Position numbers and translations under genes: made by a program. From assembly GCA_021325655.1 (NCBI GenBank), contig JAJPGT010000088.1, forward strand, positions 62,001 to 126,000: DNA of 64,000 bases, given 5' to 3'. Origin of the DNA: Pseudomonadota bacterium (lineage in GTDB: Bacteria; Chloroflexota; UBA6077; JAJPGT01). The notes beneath the pieces are model-generated. The model was not told the origin of the DNA, made no database searches, and saw only the letters and a program-made list of their open reading frames with translations. Positions within the stretch are counted from its first letter, which is position 1, and each line of letters starts with the position of its first letter. Of the stretch, positions 8,794 through 15,922 are shown piece after piece.

Positions 8794-9998
8794 AGTCGAG
8801 GGGCAGGGCGGTAGGTGGCGACGAAGCTCTCGTAGTTCCGCCGCGCCTCGTCCATGCTATCGCCACCGAACTTCTGCCGGAAGGCGTCGGCCAGCACGAG
8901 GGCGACCATCGCCTCGCCGACGACCCCTGCCGCCGGCAGCACGCACACGTCGCTGCGCTCCACGTGCGCCGGCTGTGGCTCCTTCGTCACCAGGTCCACC
9001 GAGGGCAGCGGATGGATCAACGTGGAGATCGGCTTGGCCGCGCCGCGCACCACCAGCGGCGCGCCGTTGCTCACCCCGCCCTCCAACCCCCCGGCGGTAT
9101 TGGTCGGGCGATACCAGCCGCGTTCCGCATCGTAAGTGATCGGATCATGCACGGTCGAGCCACGACGCGCCGCGGCGGCGAAGGCATCACCGATCTCCAC
9201 ACCCTTCACCGACTGGATACTGCCGATAGCTCCGCACAAACGGGCATCCAGCTTCTCGTCCCACTGAGTATGGCTGCCGAGCCCGATCGGCAATCCATAG
9301 GCGATCACCTCGAACACGCCGCCCACCGTGTCGCCAGCGGTGCGGGCGCGCTGGATCGTCTCGATCATCCGCGCCTCGGCCTCCTGGTCGGCGCAGCGCA
9401 CCTCCGACTGCTCGACCATCTCCCAGAAGGCGGCGATCTCCGGGTTTCGCGAGCCGGCCGGATCCAGCCGGATGATCTCCGGCGAGGCCGCCTGGATCGC
9501 TTCGATCTGGCGCACGTGGCTGCGGATCTCTACCCCGAACGCGGCCAGAAATGCTTTGGCCACCCCGCCGGCCGCGACCCGAGCCGCGGTCTCGCGGGCG
9601 CTGGCCCGCTCCAGCACATTGCGGACATCGTCCAGACCATGCTTCACCGCCCCGGCCAGGTCGGCGTGGCCGGGACGCAGCCGGGTGACCTTCGGGACCT
9701 CCTCCCCCACCGGGCCAACGTCCATCGTGCCGGCCCAGTTCGGCCAGTCGAGATTGGGGATCACCAGCGCAATCGGCCCGCCGAGCGTCTTGCCGTGCCG
9801 CACCCCGCCCACGATCTGGACCCGGTCCCGCTCGATCTTCTGCCGCCCGCCCCGCCCATAGCCACGCTGCCGCCGGGCGAGGTCCGCGTTCAACTGCTCT
9901 TCCAGCAGCTCCAGGCCGGACGGAAAGTTCTGCAGAATGATGGTGAGCTGCGGTCCATGGGACTCGCCAGCGGTCAGCAGGCGCAGATAGTTGAGCAC
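8790..9998 (-). CDS. aroC: Chorismate synthase
   Basis: Converts 5-enolpyruvylshikimate-3-phosphate to chorismate using reduced FMN. The protein starts at GTG 9998 (VLNYLRLLTAGESHGPQL) and has 402 residues. The open frame extends further upstream but would run into aroE. Family signatures are TAGESHGP near the N-terminus, RRQRGYGRGGRQKIERD, GPIALVIPNLDWPNW, RPGHADLAGAVKHG and ERASARETAARVAAG. The gene begins eight bases after the aroE stop and its own TGA overlaps the aroKB start. Confidence 0.96.
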   Translation of the reverse strand: MLNYLRLLTAGESHGPQLTIILQNFPSGLELLEEQLNADLARRQRGYGRGGRQKIERDRVQIVGGVRHGKTLGGPIALVIPNLDWPNWAGTMDVGPVGEEVPKVTRLRPGHADLAGAVKHGLDDVRNVLERASARETAARVAAGGVAKAFLAAFGVEIRSHVRQIEAIQAASPEIIRLDPAGSRNPEIAAFWEMVEQSEVRCADQEAEARMIETIQRARTAGDTVGGVFEVIAYGLPIGLGSHTQWDEKLDARLCGAIGSIQSVKGVEIGDAFAAAARRGSTVHDPITYDAERGWYRPTNTAGGLEGGVSNGAPLVVRGAAKPISTLIHPLPSVDLVTKEPQPAHVERSDVCVLPAAGVVGEAMVALVLADAFRQKFGGDSMDEARRNYESFVATYRPAPRL

Positions 9999-10006
9999 CT
10001 CAGTCC

Positions 10007-10855
10007 CTACACTCCCTGCGCCAGCGCAGCCTGCGCCGCGGCGCGCATTGTCTCGACCGGCGCCGGCTGGCCGGTCCAGAGTGCGAACGCGGCCGCCGCC
10101 TGGTGCACCAGCATCGGGAGCCCGTTCTGCGTCCGCGCCCCGGCCGCCTCGGCCTCGGCCAGCAGGCGGGTGCGGGGCGGATTGTAGATGATGTCGACCA
10201 CCAGCATCCCCGGCCGGAGCGCCGAACTGGGCAGCGGCGAGACGGGCTCGTGCATCCCCAACGTGGTGCAGTTCACCACCAGGGCGCAACGAGGAACCCA
10301 CTCTTCGAGCTGCTGCCGGGTGGCCGGCAGCCCCCAGTAGGCGCGGGCCCCGAAGCGCGCTACCAGCGCCTGCGCCAGCGAGACAGCCCGATCCGAGGTG
10401 CGGTTGAGGATGAACAGCTCGGCCGCGTCGGCCTCGGCCAGCGCATGGGCCACGGCGCGGGCTGCGCCGCCGGCCCCCAGCAGGGCGACAGTCGCCCCGC
10501 GCGGATCGAAGCCCGCTTCGGCCAGCGCCGCCAGGAAGCCGGGTGCATCGGTGTTGTAGCCCACCAGCCGCCCCTGCCGGTTGCAGATTGTGTTCACCGC
10601 GCCGATCTCTGCCGCGGCCTCGGCGATCTCATCCAGGTATGGCATCGCCGCCTGCTTGTGCGGGACGGTGATGTTGGCGCCGAGCACGTTCGGCTCACGC
10701 AGCCGGGCGATCGCTAGCCCCAGGTCGTCCAGCGGGACGTCACGCAGGTCGTAGCGGGCGTCGATCCCCAGCTCCCGGAAGGCGGCGGCGTGCATCGCCG
10801 GGGAGACGGAATGGCGGACCGGATGGCCGAGCAGGTAAACCTGGCGGGTGCTCAC
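10007..10855 (-). CDS. aroE: Shikimate dehydrogenase (NADP)
   Basis: 282 residues, typical length. It reduces 3-dehydroshikimate to shikimate. The substrate pocket is visible as HSVSPAMHAAAF (the SxS pair), NITVPHK with the catalytic lysine, and YNTDAPGF. The nucleotide-binding glycine loop is LLGAGGAARAVAHAL at about residue 125. A GTG start at 10855 overlaps the aroA TGA by four bases, indicating tight coupling in the aro operon. aroD (dehydroquinate dehydratase) is not in this cluster and must be encoded elsewhere. Confidence 0.95.
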   Translation of the reverse strand: MSTRQVYLLGHPVRHSVSPAMHAAAFRELGIDARYDLRDVPLDDLGLAIARLREPNVLGANITVPHKQAAMPYLDEIAEAAAEIGAVNTICNRQGRLVGYNTDAPGFLAALAEAGFDPRGATVALLGAGGAARAVAHALAEADAAELFILNRTSDRAVSLAQALVARFGARAYWGLPATRQQLEEWVPRCALVVNCTTLGMHEPVSPLPSSALRPGMLVVDIIYNPPRTRLLAEAEAAGARTQNGLPMLVHQAAAAFALWTGQPAPVETMRAAAQAALAQGV

Positions 10856-12183
10856 TCCAGAACGACCTCAGCGCCCAGTTCGCGCAGGTCGTCCCAGAAG
10901 GAGGGGTACGACACCGACGCGGCGCTCGCACCCTCTATTGTCGCTCCGGCCCCGGCCGCCGCGGCAACCGCGGCCGCCATCGCCAGCCGGTGGTCGCCGT
11001 GGCTCTCGACCGCCGCGCAGTGGAGCGGCCGGCCGCCACGGATCGTCAGTCCGTCCCGCTCCTCCGTGACGTCCACGCCCAGCCGCGCCAGCTCTCGCGC
11101 CGTCGTCGCCAGCCGGTCGGACTCCTTGATCCGCAGCTCCTCCGCGTCCCGAATGCGTGTCTCGCCCGCCGCGAACGCCGCTGCCACCGCCAGCACCGGG
11201 ATCTCGTCGATCAGGCGCGGGATGATCGCACCGCCGACGGAGACCGCCCGCAGGGGTGACGACTCGACCACCAGGTCCGCCACCGGCTCGCCCCCCTCCA
11301 GCCGCTCGTGCTCCAGCGCGATCCGCGCTCCCATCTCGCGCAGCACGTCCAGCAGCCCGGTCCGCGTCGGGTTTACCCCAACCCCGCGCAGCGTGACGCG
11401 CGACTGGGGATGGCAGCAGGCCAGCACCAGCCAGAACGCGGCCGAGGAGAAGTCACCGGGAACGTGGAAGGAGAGTGGGCGCAGGTCCGAGACCGGGCCG
11501 CGCACCGCCACCGCGGCGCCGTCGATCTGGATAGCAGCGCCCATCGCCGCCAGCATCCGCTCGGTGTGGTCGCGCGAACGGCTCGGCTCGATCACCGTTG
11601 TCACACCCTCCGCCTGCACGCCAGCCAGCAGCAGCGCCGACTTGAGCTGCGCGCTCGCCACCGGCGAGCGATGCTCGATCGCTCGCAGCCGCGCCCCCCG
11701 GATCGCGAGCGGAGCAAGCGTCCCGCCTTGGCGACCCAGCCCGAGCGCGCCCATCTGCCCCAGCGGCTCCAGCACCCGTGCCATCGGCCGGCGGCGCAGT
11801 GAGGCGTCGCCATCCAGCACCGCGAACCGCCCCTCTTGTCCGGCCAGGATACCGAGCAGCAGCCGCATGGTTGTCCCGGAGTTGCCGCAGTCCAGCACCC
11901 CTTCGGGCTCGTCCAGGCCACTGGCGCCACGCCCTCGCACCACCACACTGCCGTCTGGCTCGTCCAGAAACGCGACGCCGAGCGCTTCCAGGCAGCGGCG
12001 GGTGGAGCGCACGTCCTCCCCAAGGCCCAGACCCGTGACGCGGGCCTCGCCGGAGGCGAGCGCGTTGAACAGCAGCGCCCGGTGCGACAGCGACTTGTCG
12101 CCGGGCACTGCCAGTGTGCCGTGGAGTGCGGCCGGGCGGCCGACGCGCACGGCGCGGCCGGGGGCTGGGGCGCGGGTGGTCAC
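10852..12183 (-). CDS. aroA: EPSP synthase (3-phosphoshikimate 1-carboxyvinyltransferase)
   Basis: 443 residues. It joins PEP to shikimate-3-phosphate. The signature [20 protein letters not shown] lies near residue 30, the PEP-site loop is [13 protein letters not shown] near 100, and [20 protein letters not shown] lies in the C-terminal half. The serine-containing GNSGTT loop is the form usual in Gram-positive-type enzymes. The GTG start at 12183 overlaps the aroF stop by GTGA, and the stop overlaps aroE likewise. Expression should follow the leader upstream of aroF. Confidence 0.96.
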   Translation of the reverse strand: MTTRAPAPGRAVRVGRPAALHGTLAVPGDKSLSHRALLFNALASGEARVTGLGLGEDVRSTRRCLEALGVAFLDEPDGSVVVRGRGASGLDEPEGVLDCGNSGTTMRLLLGILAGQEGRFAVLDGDASLRRRPMARVLEPLGQMGALGLGRQGGTLAPLAIRGARLRAIEHRSPVASAQLKSALLLAGVQAEGVTTVIEPSRSRDHTERMLAAMGAAIQIDGAAVAVRGPVSDLRPLSFHVPGDFSSAAFWLVLACCHPQSRVTLRGVGVNPTRTGLLDVLREMGARIALEHERLEGGEPVADLVVESSPLRAVSVGGAIIPRLIDEIPVLAVAAAFAAGETRIRDAEELRIKESDRLATTARELARLGVDVTEERDGLTIRGGRPLHCAAVESHGDHRLAMAAAVAAAAGAGATIEGASAASVSYPSFWDDLRELGAEVVLE

Positions 12184-13223
12184 GCCGTGACCAGCTCGGG
12201 GGTGGTCGGCAGCTTCCGTCCGACCGCGTCCAGAATCGGCCGCAGCGACTGCATCAGATCCGCGAAGCCATCCAGCGTCAGCGACTGCGGCCCATCCGAC
12301 AGCGCCTTCTCCGGCTCCGGATGGACCTCGACCAGCAGCCCGTCGGCGCCCACCGCCGCCGCCGCCAGCGCCAGCGGCTTCACCAGCTTGCGCTTGCCGG
12401 CAGCGTGGCTGGGGTCGATGATGACCGGCAGGTGGGTCAGCTCCCGTAGCACGGGCACCGCCGAGATGTCGAGCGTATTGCGGACCGCCGTCTCGAACGT
12501 GCGGATGCCCCGCTCACACAGGATCACCCGGAAGTTGCCGCCGGCCATGATATACTCCGCCGCCATCAGCCATTCCTCGATGGTGGCCGATAGCCCGCGC
12601 TTGAGCAGCACCGGCTTATCGGTGCGGCCCACCTCCTTGAGCAGCGGGAAGTTCTGCATGTTGCGGGCGCCGATCTGCAGAATGTCGGCGTACTCCGCCA
12701 CCAGCGAGACCTCGCCAGGCTCCAGCACCTCGGTGACCACCGGCATCCCCGTCTCCGCCCGCGCCGCCGCCAGGAGCTCCAGCCCCTGCCGACCCAGCCC
12801 CTGGAACGCGTAGGGCGACGTACGCGGCTTGAATGCCCCGCCGCGCAGGACGCTGGCGCCGCTGGAGCGCACTCCACGCGCCGTGGCGAACAACTGCTCC
12901 CTGCTCTCAACCGAGCACGGGCCGGCCATCACGACGAAGCTGGAGCCGCCGACGGAGAAGCCGTCGACCCGGATCTCGGAGTCGCTGTTCTTCCACTCCC
13001 GACTCGCCATCTTGTACGGCCGCGTGATGCGCGTCACGGATTCCACCCCCGGCATGACGTCGATCTGGTCCCGCAGGTCCTCTGGGAAGTGCGTCCCGAT
13101 GACCCCGATCACAGTCCGCTCCTCTCCGCCCGAGAGGTGAGCCTTGAGGCCGACGCGAGCCAGGCGTTCGACGACCGCCTCGATCTGCGCCGGTACGGCC
13201 GAACTCTTCATTACGATGATCAT
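12180..13223 (-). CDS. aroF: 3-deoxy-7-phosphoheptulonate (DAHP) synthase, type I-beta
   Basis: First committed enzyme of aromatic biosynthesis, condensing PEP with erythrose-4-phosphate. The start chosen is ATG 13223 ([20 protein letters not shown]), with GGAG seven bases upstream, giving 347 residues. An N-terminal ferredoxin-like (FXD) domain occupies about residues 1-70 and is the usual site of feedback inhibition in this class. The aldolase barrel shows [52 protein letters not shown] and DPSHAAGKR, all catalytic or metal-binding positions. It is the first structural gene of the aro operon, downstream of an aromatic-codon leader and an intrinsic terminator. Confidence 0.96.
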   Translation of the reverse strand: MIIVMKSSAVPAQIEAVVERLARVGLKAHLSGGEERTVIGVIGTHFPEDLRDQIDVMPGVESVTRITRPYKMASREWKNSDSEIRVDGFSVGGSSFVVMAGPCSVESREQLFATARGVRSSGASVLRGGAFKPRTSPYAFQGLGRQGLELLAAARAETGMPVVTEVLEPGEVSLVAEYADILQIGARNMQNFPLLKEVGRTDKPVLLKRGLSATIEEWLMAAEYIMAGGNFRVILCERGIRTFETAVRNTLDISAVPVLRELTHLPVIIDPSHAAGKRKLVKPLALAAAAVGADGLLVEVHPEPEKALSDGPQSLTLDGFADLMQSLRPILDAVGRKLPTTPELVTA

Positions 13224-13228
13224 GGAGG

Positions 13229-13235
13229 CGCTCCT
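13229..13235 (-). promoter_or_regulatory. aroF ribosome-binding region complementary to the leader
   Basis: The minus-strand sequence AGGAGCG contains the aroF Shine-Dalgarno. It is exactly complementary to CGCTCCT at 13316-13322, which is part of the downstream arm of the leader hairpin. If that arm is not engaged in the leader hairpin it could mask this ribosome-binding site. The complementarity is seen directly; the regulatory role is inferred. Confidence 0.35.
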
Positions 13236-13271
13236 CTGTCTGTCGGAGATTAGGGCAGCCGCGTGAAGGAC

Positions 13272-13304
13272 AAAAGAAAAACCAGAAGGTTTCCCTTCTG
13301 GTTT
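13272..13304 (-). terminator. Intrinsic terminator (attenuator) in the aroF leader
   Basis: On the minus strand AAACCAGAAGG (13304-13294) and CCTTCTGGTTT (13289-13279) form an 11-bp perfect stem with a four-base loop. The stem runs into TTTTTCTTTT. It is the clearest U-tract terminator in the window. It lies between the aro promoter and aroF, about 50 bases before the start codon, so it can only act as a conditional attenuator of the operon. Confidence 0.88.
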
Positions 13305-13306
13305 CC

Positions 13307-13355
13307 GCGGCATGAAGGAGCGGGAGGCTGCGCTACCGCAGCTCCTTCATGCCGC
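13307..13355 (-). promoter_or_regulatory. Leader hairpin of the aro operon (15-bp perfect inverted repeat)
   Basis: GCGGCATGAAGGAGC (minus strand, 13355-13341) and its exact complement at 13321-13307 enclose a 19-base loop that holds a smaller TGCG/CGCA hairpin. The upstream arm contains the last codons of the leader peptide, and the peptide stop codon lies in the loop. Ribosome position would therefore decide whether the hairpin forms. It ends two bases before the attenuator terminator. Confidence 0.7.
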
Positions 13356-13392
13356 ATCTAAAGTAGTAGTACCAGTTCGCCGAGCCGAGCAT
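13333..13392 (-). CDS. Aromatic leader peptide of the aro operon
   Basis: Between the aro promoter and the attenuator lies a short open frame encoding [19 protein letters not shown] followed by TAG. Five consecutive aromatic codons (TGG TAC TAC TAC TTT, 13374-13360) make up a quarter of the peptide. An in-frame GTG four codons earlier (13404) is a better initiation candidate because GAAGG sits nine bases upstream; the ATG at 13392 lacks a clear ribosome-binding site. Leader peptides rich in the regulated amino acid are the hallmark of ribosome-mediated attenuation (trpL, pheL). This one would report Trp, Tyr and Phe together, fitting a DAHP synthase operon that feeds all three. Too short for routine gene callers. 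Confidence 0.75.
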   Translation of the reverse strand: MLGSANWYYYFRCGMKELR

Positions 13393-13436
13393 GCGCCCAC
13401 TCACGCTGCCGAGCCTTCTCAGCCAGCTTGGGCCGC

Positions 13437-13466
13437 AGTATAGGTTCGCCCCGCGACTCCTGTCAA
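13437..13466 (-). promoter_or_regulatory. Promoter of the aro operon
   Basis: A perfect -35 TTGACA (13466-13461) is separated by 18 bases from TATACT (13442-13437), one mismatch from consensus. Transcription should begin near 13430, about 26 bases before the leader GTG. It has the same hexamers and spacing as the ribosomal str promoter at 63126-63155, suggesting a strong housekeeping-sigma promoter. Confidence 0.85.
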
Positions 13467-13510
13467 GCCCTTCTGCCACAGCCACGCGACGCATCCTCTG
13501 GCGCTGCCGC

Positions 13511-14446
13511 TTATCCCGCGCTCGGCCCGAAGTAGCGACTCTCGACGCCCTTGACGAGCCGGTACACCACCTGGTTGGCCGGAACCGGCACCCCCAGCCG
13601 CTCGGCCAGCTCCACCACCACGCCGCTGATCGCGTCGATCTCTGTCCGCCGCTGGCGCTCGACGTCCTGCAGCATCGAAGAGCGGTTGGCCCGGGTGAGC
13701 TCCGCGGTGCGCCGGGCGTAGGCAGCCGCGTCGTCGAACGGGAGCCGCACCCCCAGTGCCTGTGCCACCGTCGCTGCCTCGCGCGCCAGCTCGTCCACCA
13801 GGCTGGCGGTGTGCGGGCTATCGAGGAGCTGCCCGTTGCGGAGCCCGGTCAGCGCGGTCAGCGGGTTGATCGCTACGTTGGTTACGAGCTTGCCCCAGAC
13901 GAGCGCCGACAGGTCCGCAGCGGACTCGGTGGGGAGCCCGGCGGCGCTGAGGAGCTGCGCCAGGCGGCGGGCCCGGGGGCCATCGCCGCCTTCCATCTCG
14001 GTGACGTAGCTGGGGCCGAACCCGGCATGGCGGACGTGGCCGGGGCTCAGCAGCGTTGCGCCCTGCGAGGTCACCCCCGCCAGTACCCGGCCGGTGCCCA
14101 GCACCCCGGCCAGGCGCTCCGCGTTGCCGAGCCCGTTCTGCAGCGTCACGACGACGCTATCCGGCCCGAGCAGCGGCGCGGCCGCGTGCGCCGCGCTTTC
14201 GGTGTCGAAGCTTTTGACCAGCACCAGCACGACCTCGACCGGTGCAACTGCCTGCCCGGCCAGGCAGGTCCACACCCGCGCCCGCCGGACCACGCCCTCC
14301 CGTTCGACCGCCACACCCTCCCAGGCCAGTTGCTCCGCCAGCTCGGCCCGGCGGCACACCAGCCCGACGTCGTGGCCGGCCGCGGCAAGCACGCCGGCGA
14401 ATAGACAGCCCAGCGCCCCGGGTCCGATTACCGCGATGCGCGCCAT
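13511..14446 (-). CDS. panE: Ketopantoate reductase (ApbA/PanE family)
   Basis: 311 residues from ATG 14446 (MARIAVIGPGALGCLFAG). The open frame upstream of this is not protein-like and overlaps the neighbouring gene. The N-terminal NADP-binding Rossmann motif is GPGALGCLFAGVLAAAGHDV. VVLVLVKSFDTESA and VVTLQNGLGNAERLA are typical of the family, and the C-terminal domain carries KLVTNVAINPLTALTG, with the catalytic lysine and substrate-binding asparagine. The reaction is 2-dehydropantoate to pantoate for coenzyme A synthesis. Related ApbA-family reductases can act on other 2-keto acids, so the substrate is probable rather than certain. It precedes the aro promoter but has its own coding block. 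Confidence 0.85.
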   Translation of the reverse strand: MARIAVIGPGALGCLFAGVLAAAGHDVGLVCRRAELAEQLAWEGVAVEREGVVRRARVWTCLAGQAVAPVEVVLVLVKSFDTESAAHAAAPLLGPDSVVVTLQNGLGNAERLAGVLGTGRVLAGVTSQGATLLSPGHVRHAGFGPSYVTEMEGGDGPRARRLAQLLSAAGLPTESAADLSALVWGKLVTNVAINPLTALTGLRNGQLLDSPHTASLVDELAREAATVAQALGVRLPFDDAAAYARRTAELTRANRSSMLQDVERQRRTEIDAISGVVVELAERLGVPVPANQVVYRLVKGVESRYFGPSAG

Positions 14447-14565
14447 GCCAGGCCCACGCTCCCTTTCCAGCAGGATCGCGGCGCCGCTTCGCCGCCACGG
14501 GCCGCGCCGGCCAGGGTGCCATATCGCCGGGCGCGGCGCCAGTCTCCCCGCCTCAGGTAGTCTTC

Positions 14566-15828
14566 CTATTGGGTGAGCCGGCCCCAAGCCTGGCGGCGTT
14601 CGTCACGATGTGCCCACCGGGCCGCCAGGAGCAGGAGCACCAGCCCCGCCTGGCGGAACGGCACCAGCGGCGAGGCTAGCCCCAACACATACAGCGTGGT
14701 GAGCGGGGCGTAAGCCAGCAGCACCCCGGCGAGCGCCAGCACATACACGGAGCGGGGACGTTGCGATGACGAGCCGGCCAGCCAGGGGATCAGAAATGGC
14801 AGCAGCCAGGTTGCGTAGTGCTCCCAGGCAACCGTGGAGGCCAGCACCGTGGCGCCCGCCAGCACCAGGTAGGCGTGCGTGGGAGTCTCCTGGCGGGCGC
14901 GCCAGAGCGCCCAGGCGAGCAGGCCCAGCGAGGAGAGCGCTGACAGCGCCGCCAGTGCCGGTGGGAGCGATACCGCGTCGAGCGCGTCCAGTCCGCTCGG
15001 GCCAATGTACAGGCGGGCGATCAGCCCGGGCACCGAGATGCTCTCGGCCCGCCCCGAGCCTCCGGCCAGCGTCGGCAACGCCTGCAGGAACGCCAGCGTG
15101 GTGGTGTGCGGCCCGAACAGCAGCGCCGGGAGCAGTAGCGCCAGGAGCCCGCCGGCCAGCCCCCAGGCGAACGCCCGGAGGCGGCGGGTGGCCAGCAGGT
15201 ACAGCAGGAACACCGCCGGGACCGGCTTGATTCCCGCCGCCACCCCGAGCGGTAGCCCGGCCAGCAGCGCTTCGCCGTGTGGGCGGCGGGTGAGCGCCCA
15301 GGCGCTCAGCGCCAGCGCGGCGCAGATGAAGCCGTCCACCTGCCCCAGCGCAAGCGAGAAGATTGCCGGCCAGGCGAACACGCACCCGGCCAGCCAGCGC
15401 CAGGCGGCGCCGCTCCAGCCGGCCAGCGCCAGCCCGAGTCCGAGCGCCACCAGCGTCAGCGCCAGGTTCACCGCGTAGTAGATGGCGAAGCCGGCTTCGT
15501 CGCCGAGCGGCACGAGCGGCGCGATGAGCAGCGCTGAGAACGGGGGCTGGATGTACCGCTCGAACGCCCCGCTGTAGCGGGTGGCGTCCAGCGTCTCCCC
15601 CATCGCCGTGGCCATTGCCCGCAGCGAGTGGAAGTCGTACGGGTTCAGCCCGGCGCGGAGCGCGGCGGCGCCGAGGAAATTGATGTGGAAGTCCACGTGC
15701 GGTGCCAGGAGTGGCGTGGCCAGCCAGAGTGCCGCGAAGCCAAGCCCGGCGCTGATCGCCAGCGCCACGTCCACGGGCCGGGGGTACCGCCCGCCGGTCG
15801 CCATTGGGACTCTCTTCGCCTGCATCAC
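14566..15828 (-). CDS. Polytopic membrane protein, GT87/DUF2029-like glycosyltransferase
   Basis: About 420 residues with roughly ten hydrophobic helices. The N-terminal region has DFHINFLGAAALRAGLNPYD, the arrangement of a first extracytoplasmic loop with an acidic pair followed by a GxNPYD motif that is diagnostic of DUF2029/GT87 proteins. QPPFSALLIAPL follows. GT87 enzymes are polyprenyl-phosphate-mannose-dependent alpha-mannosyltransferases in actinobacteria; the donor here is inferred. Starts at 15828 and 15804 (MATGGRYP) are both possible. It is divergent from another GT-C-like gene across a 94-base gap. Confidence 0.75.
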   Translation of the reverse strand: MMQAKRVPMATGGRYPRPVDVALAISAGLGFAALWLATPLLAPHVDFHINFLGAAALRAGLNPYDFHSLRAMATAMGETLDATRYSGAFERYIQPPFSALLIAPLVPLGDEAGFAIYYAVNLALTLVALGLGLALAGWSGAAWRWLAGCVFAWPAIFSLALGQVDGFICAALALSAWALTRRPHGEALLAGLPLGVAAGIKPVPAVFLLYLLATRRLRAFAWGLAGGLLALLLPALLFGPHTTTLAFLQALPTLAGGSGRAESISVPGLIARLYIGPSGLDALDAVSLPPALAALSALSSLGLLAWALWRARQETPTHAYLVLAGATVLASTVAWEHYATWLLPFLIPWLAGSSSQRPRSVYVLALAGVLLAYAPLTTLYVLGLASPLVPFRQAGLVLLLLAARWAHRDERRQAWGRLTQ

Positions 15829-15922
15829 GTCACGATCCCCGGCCGGCGGGGCAGCATACCCTTTTCAGCACGTTCATTTGTCGCGTACCCTGCCAGCCAA
15901 AGATGCCGCGGCGGAAACCCCG

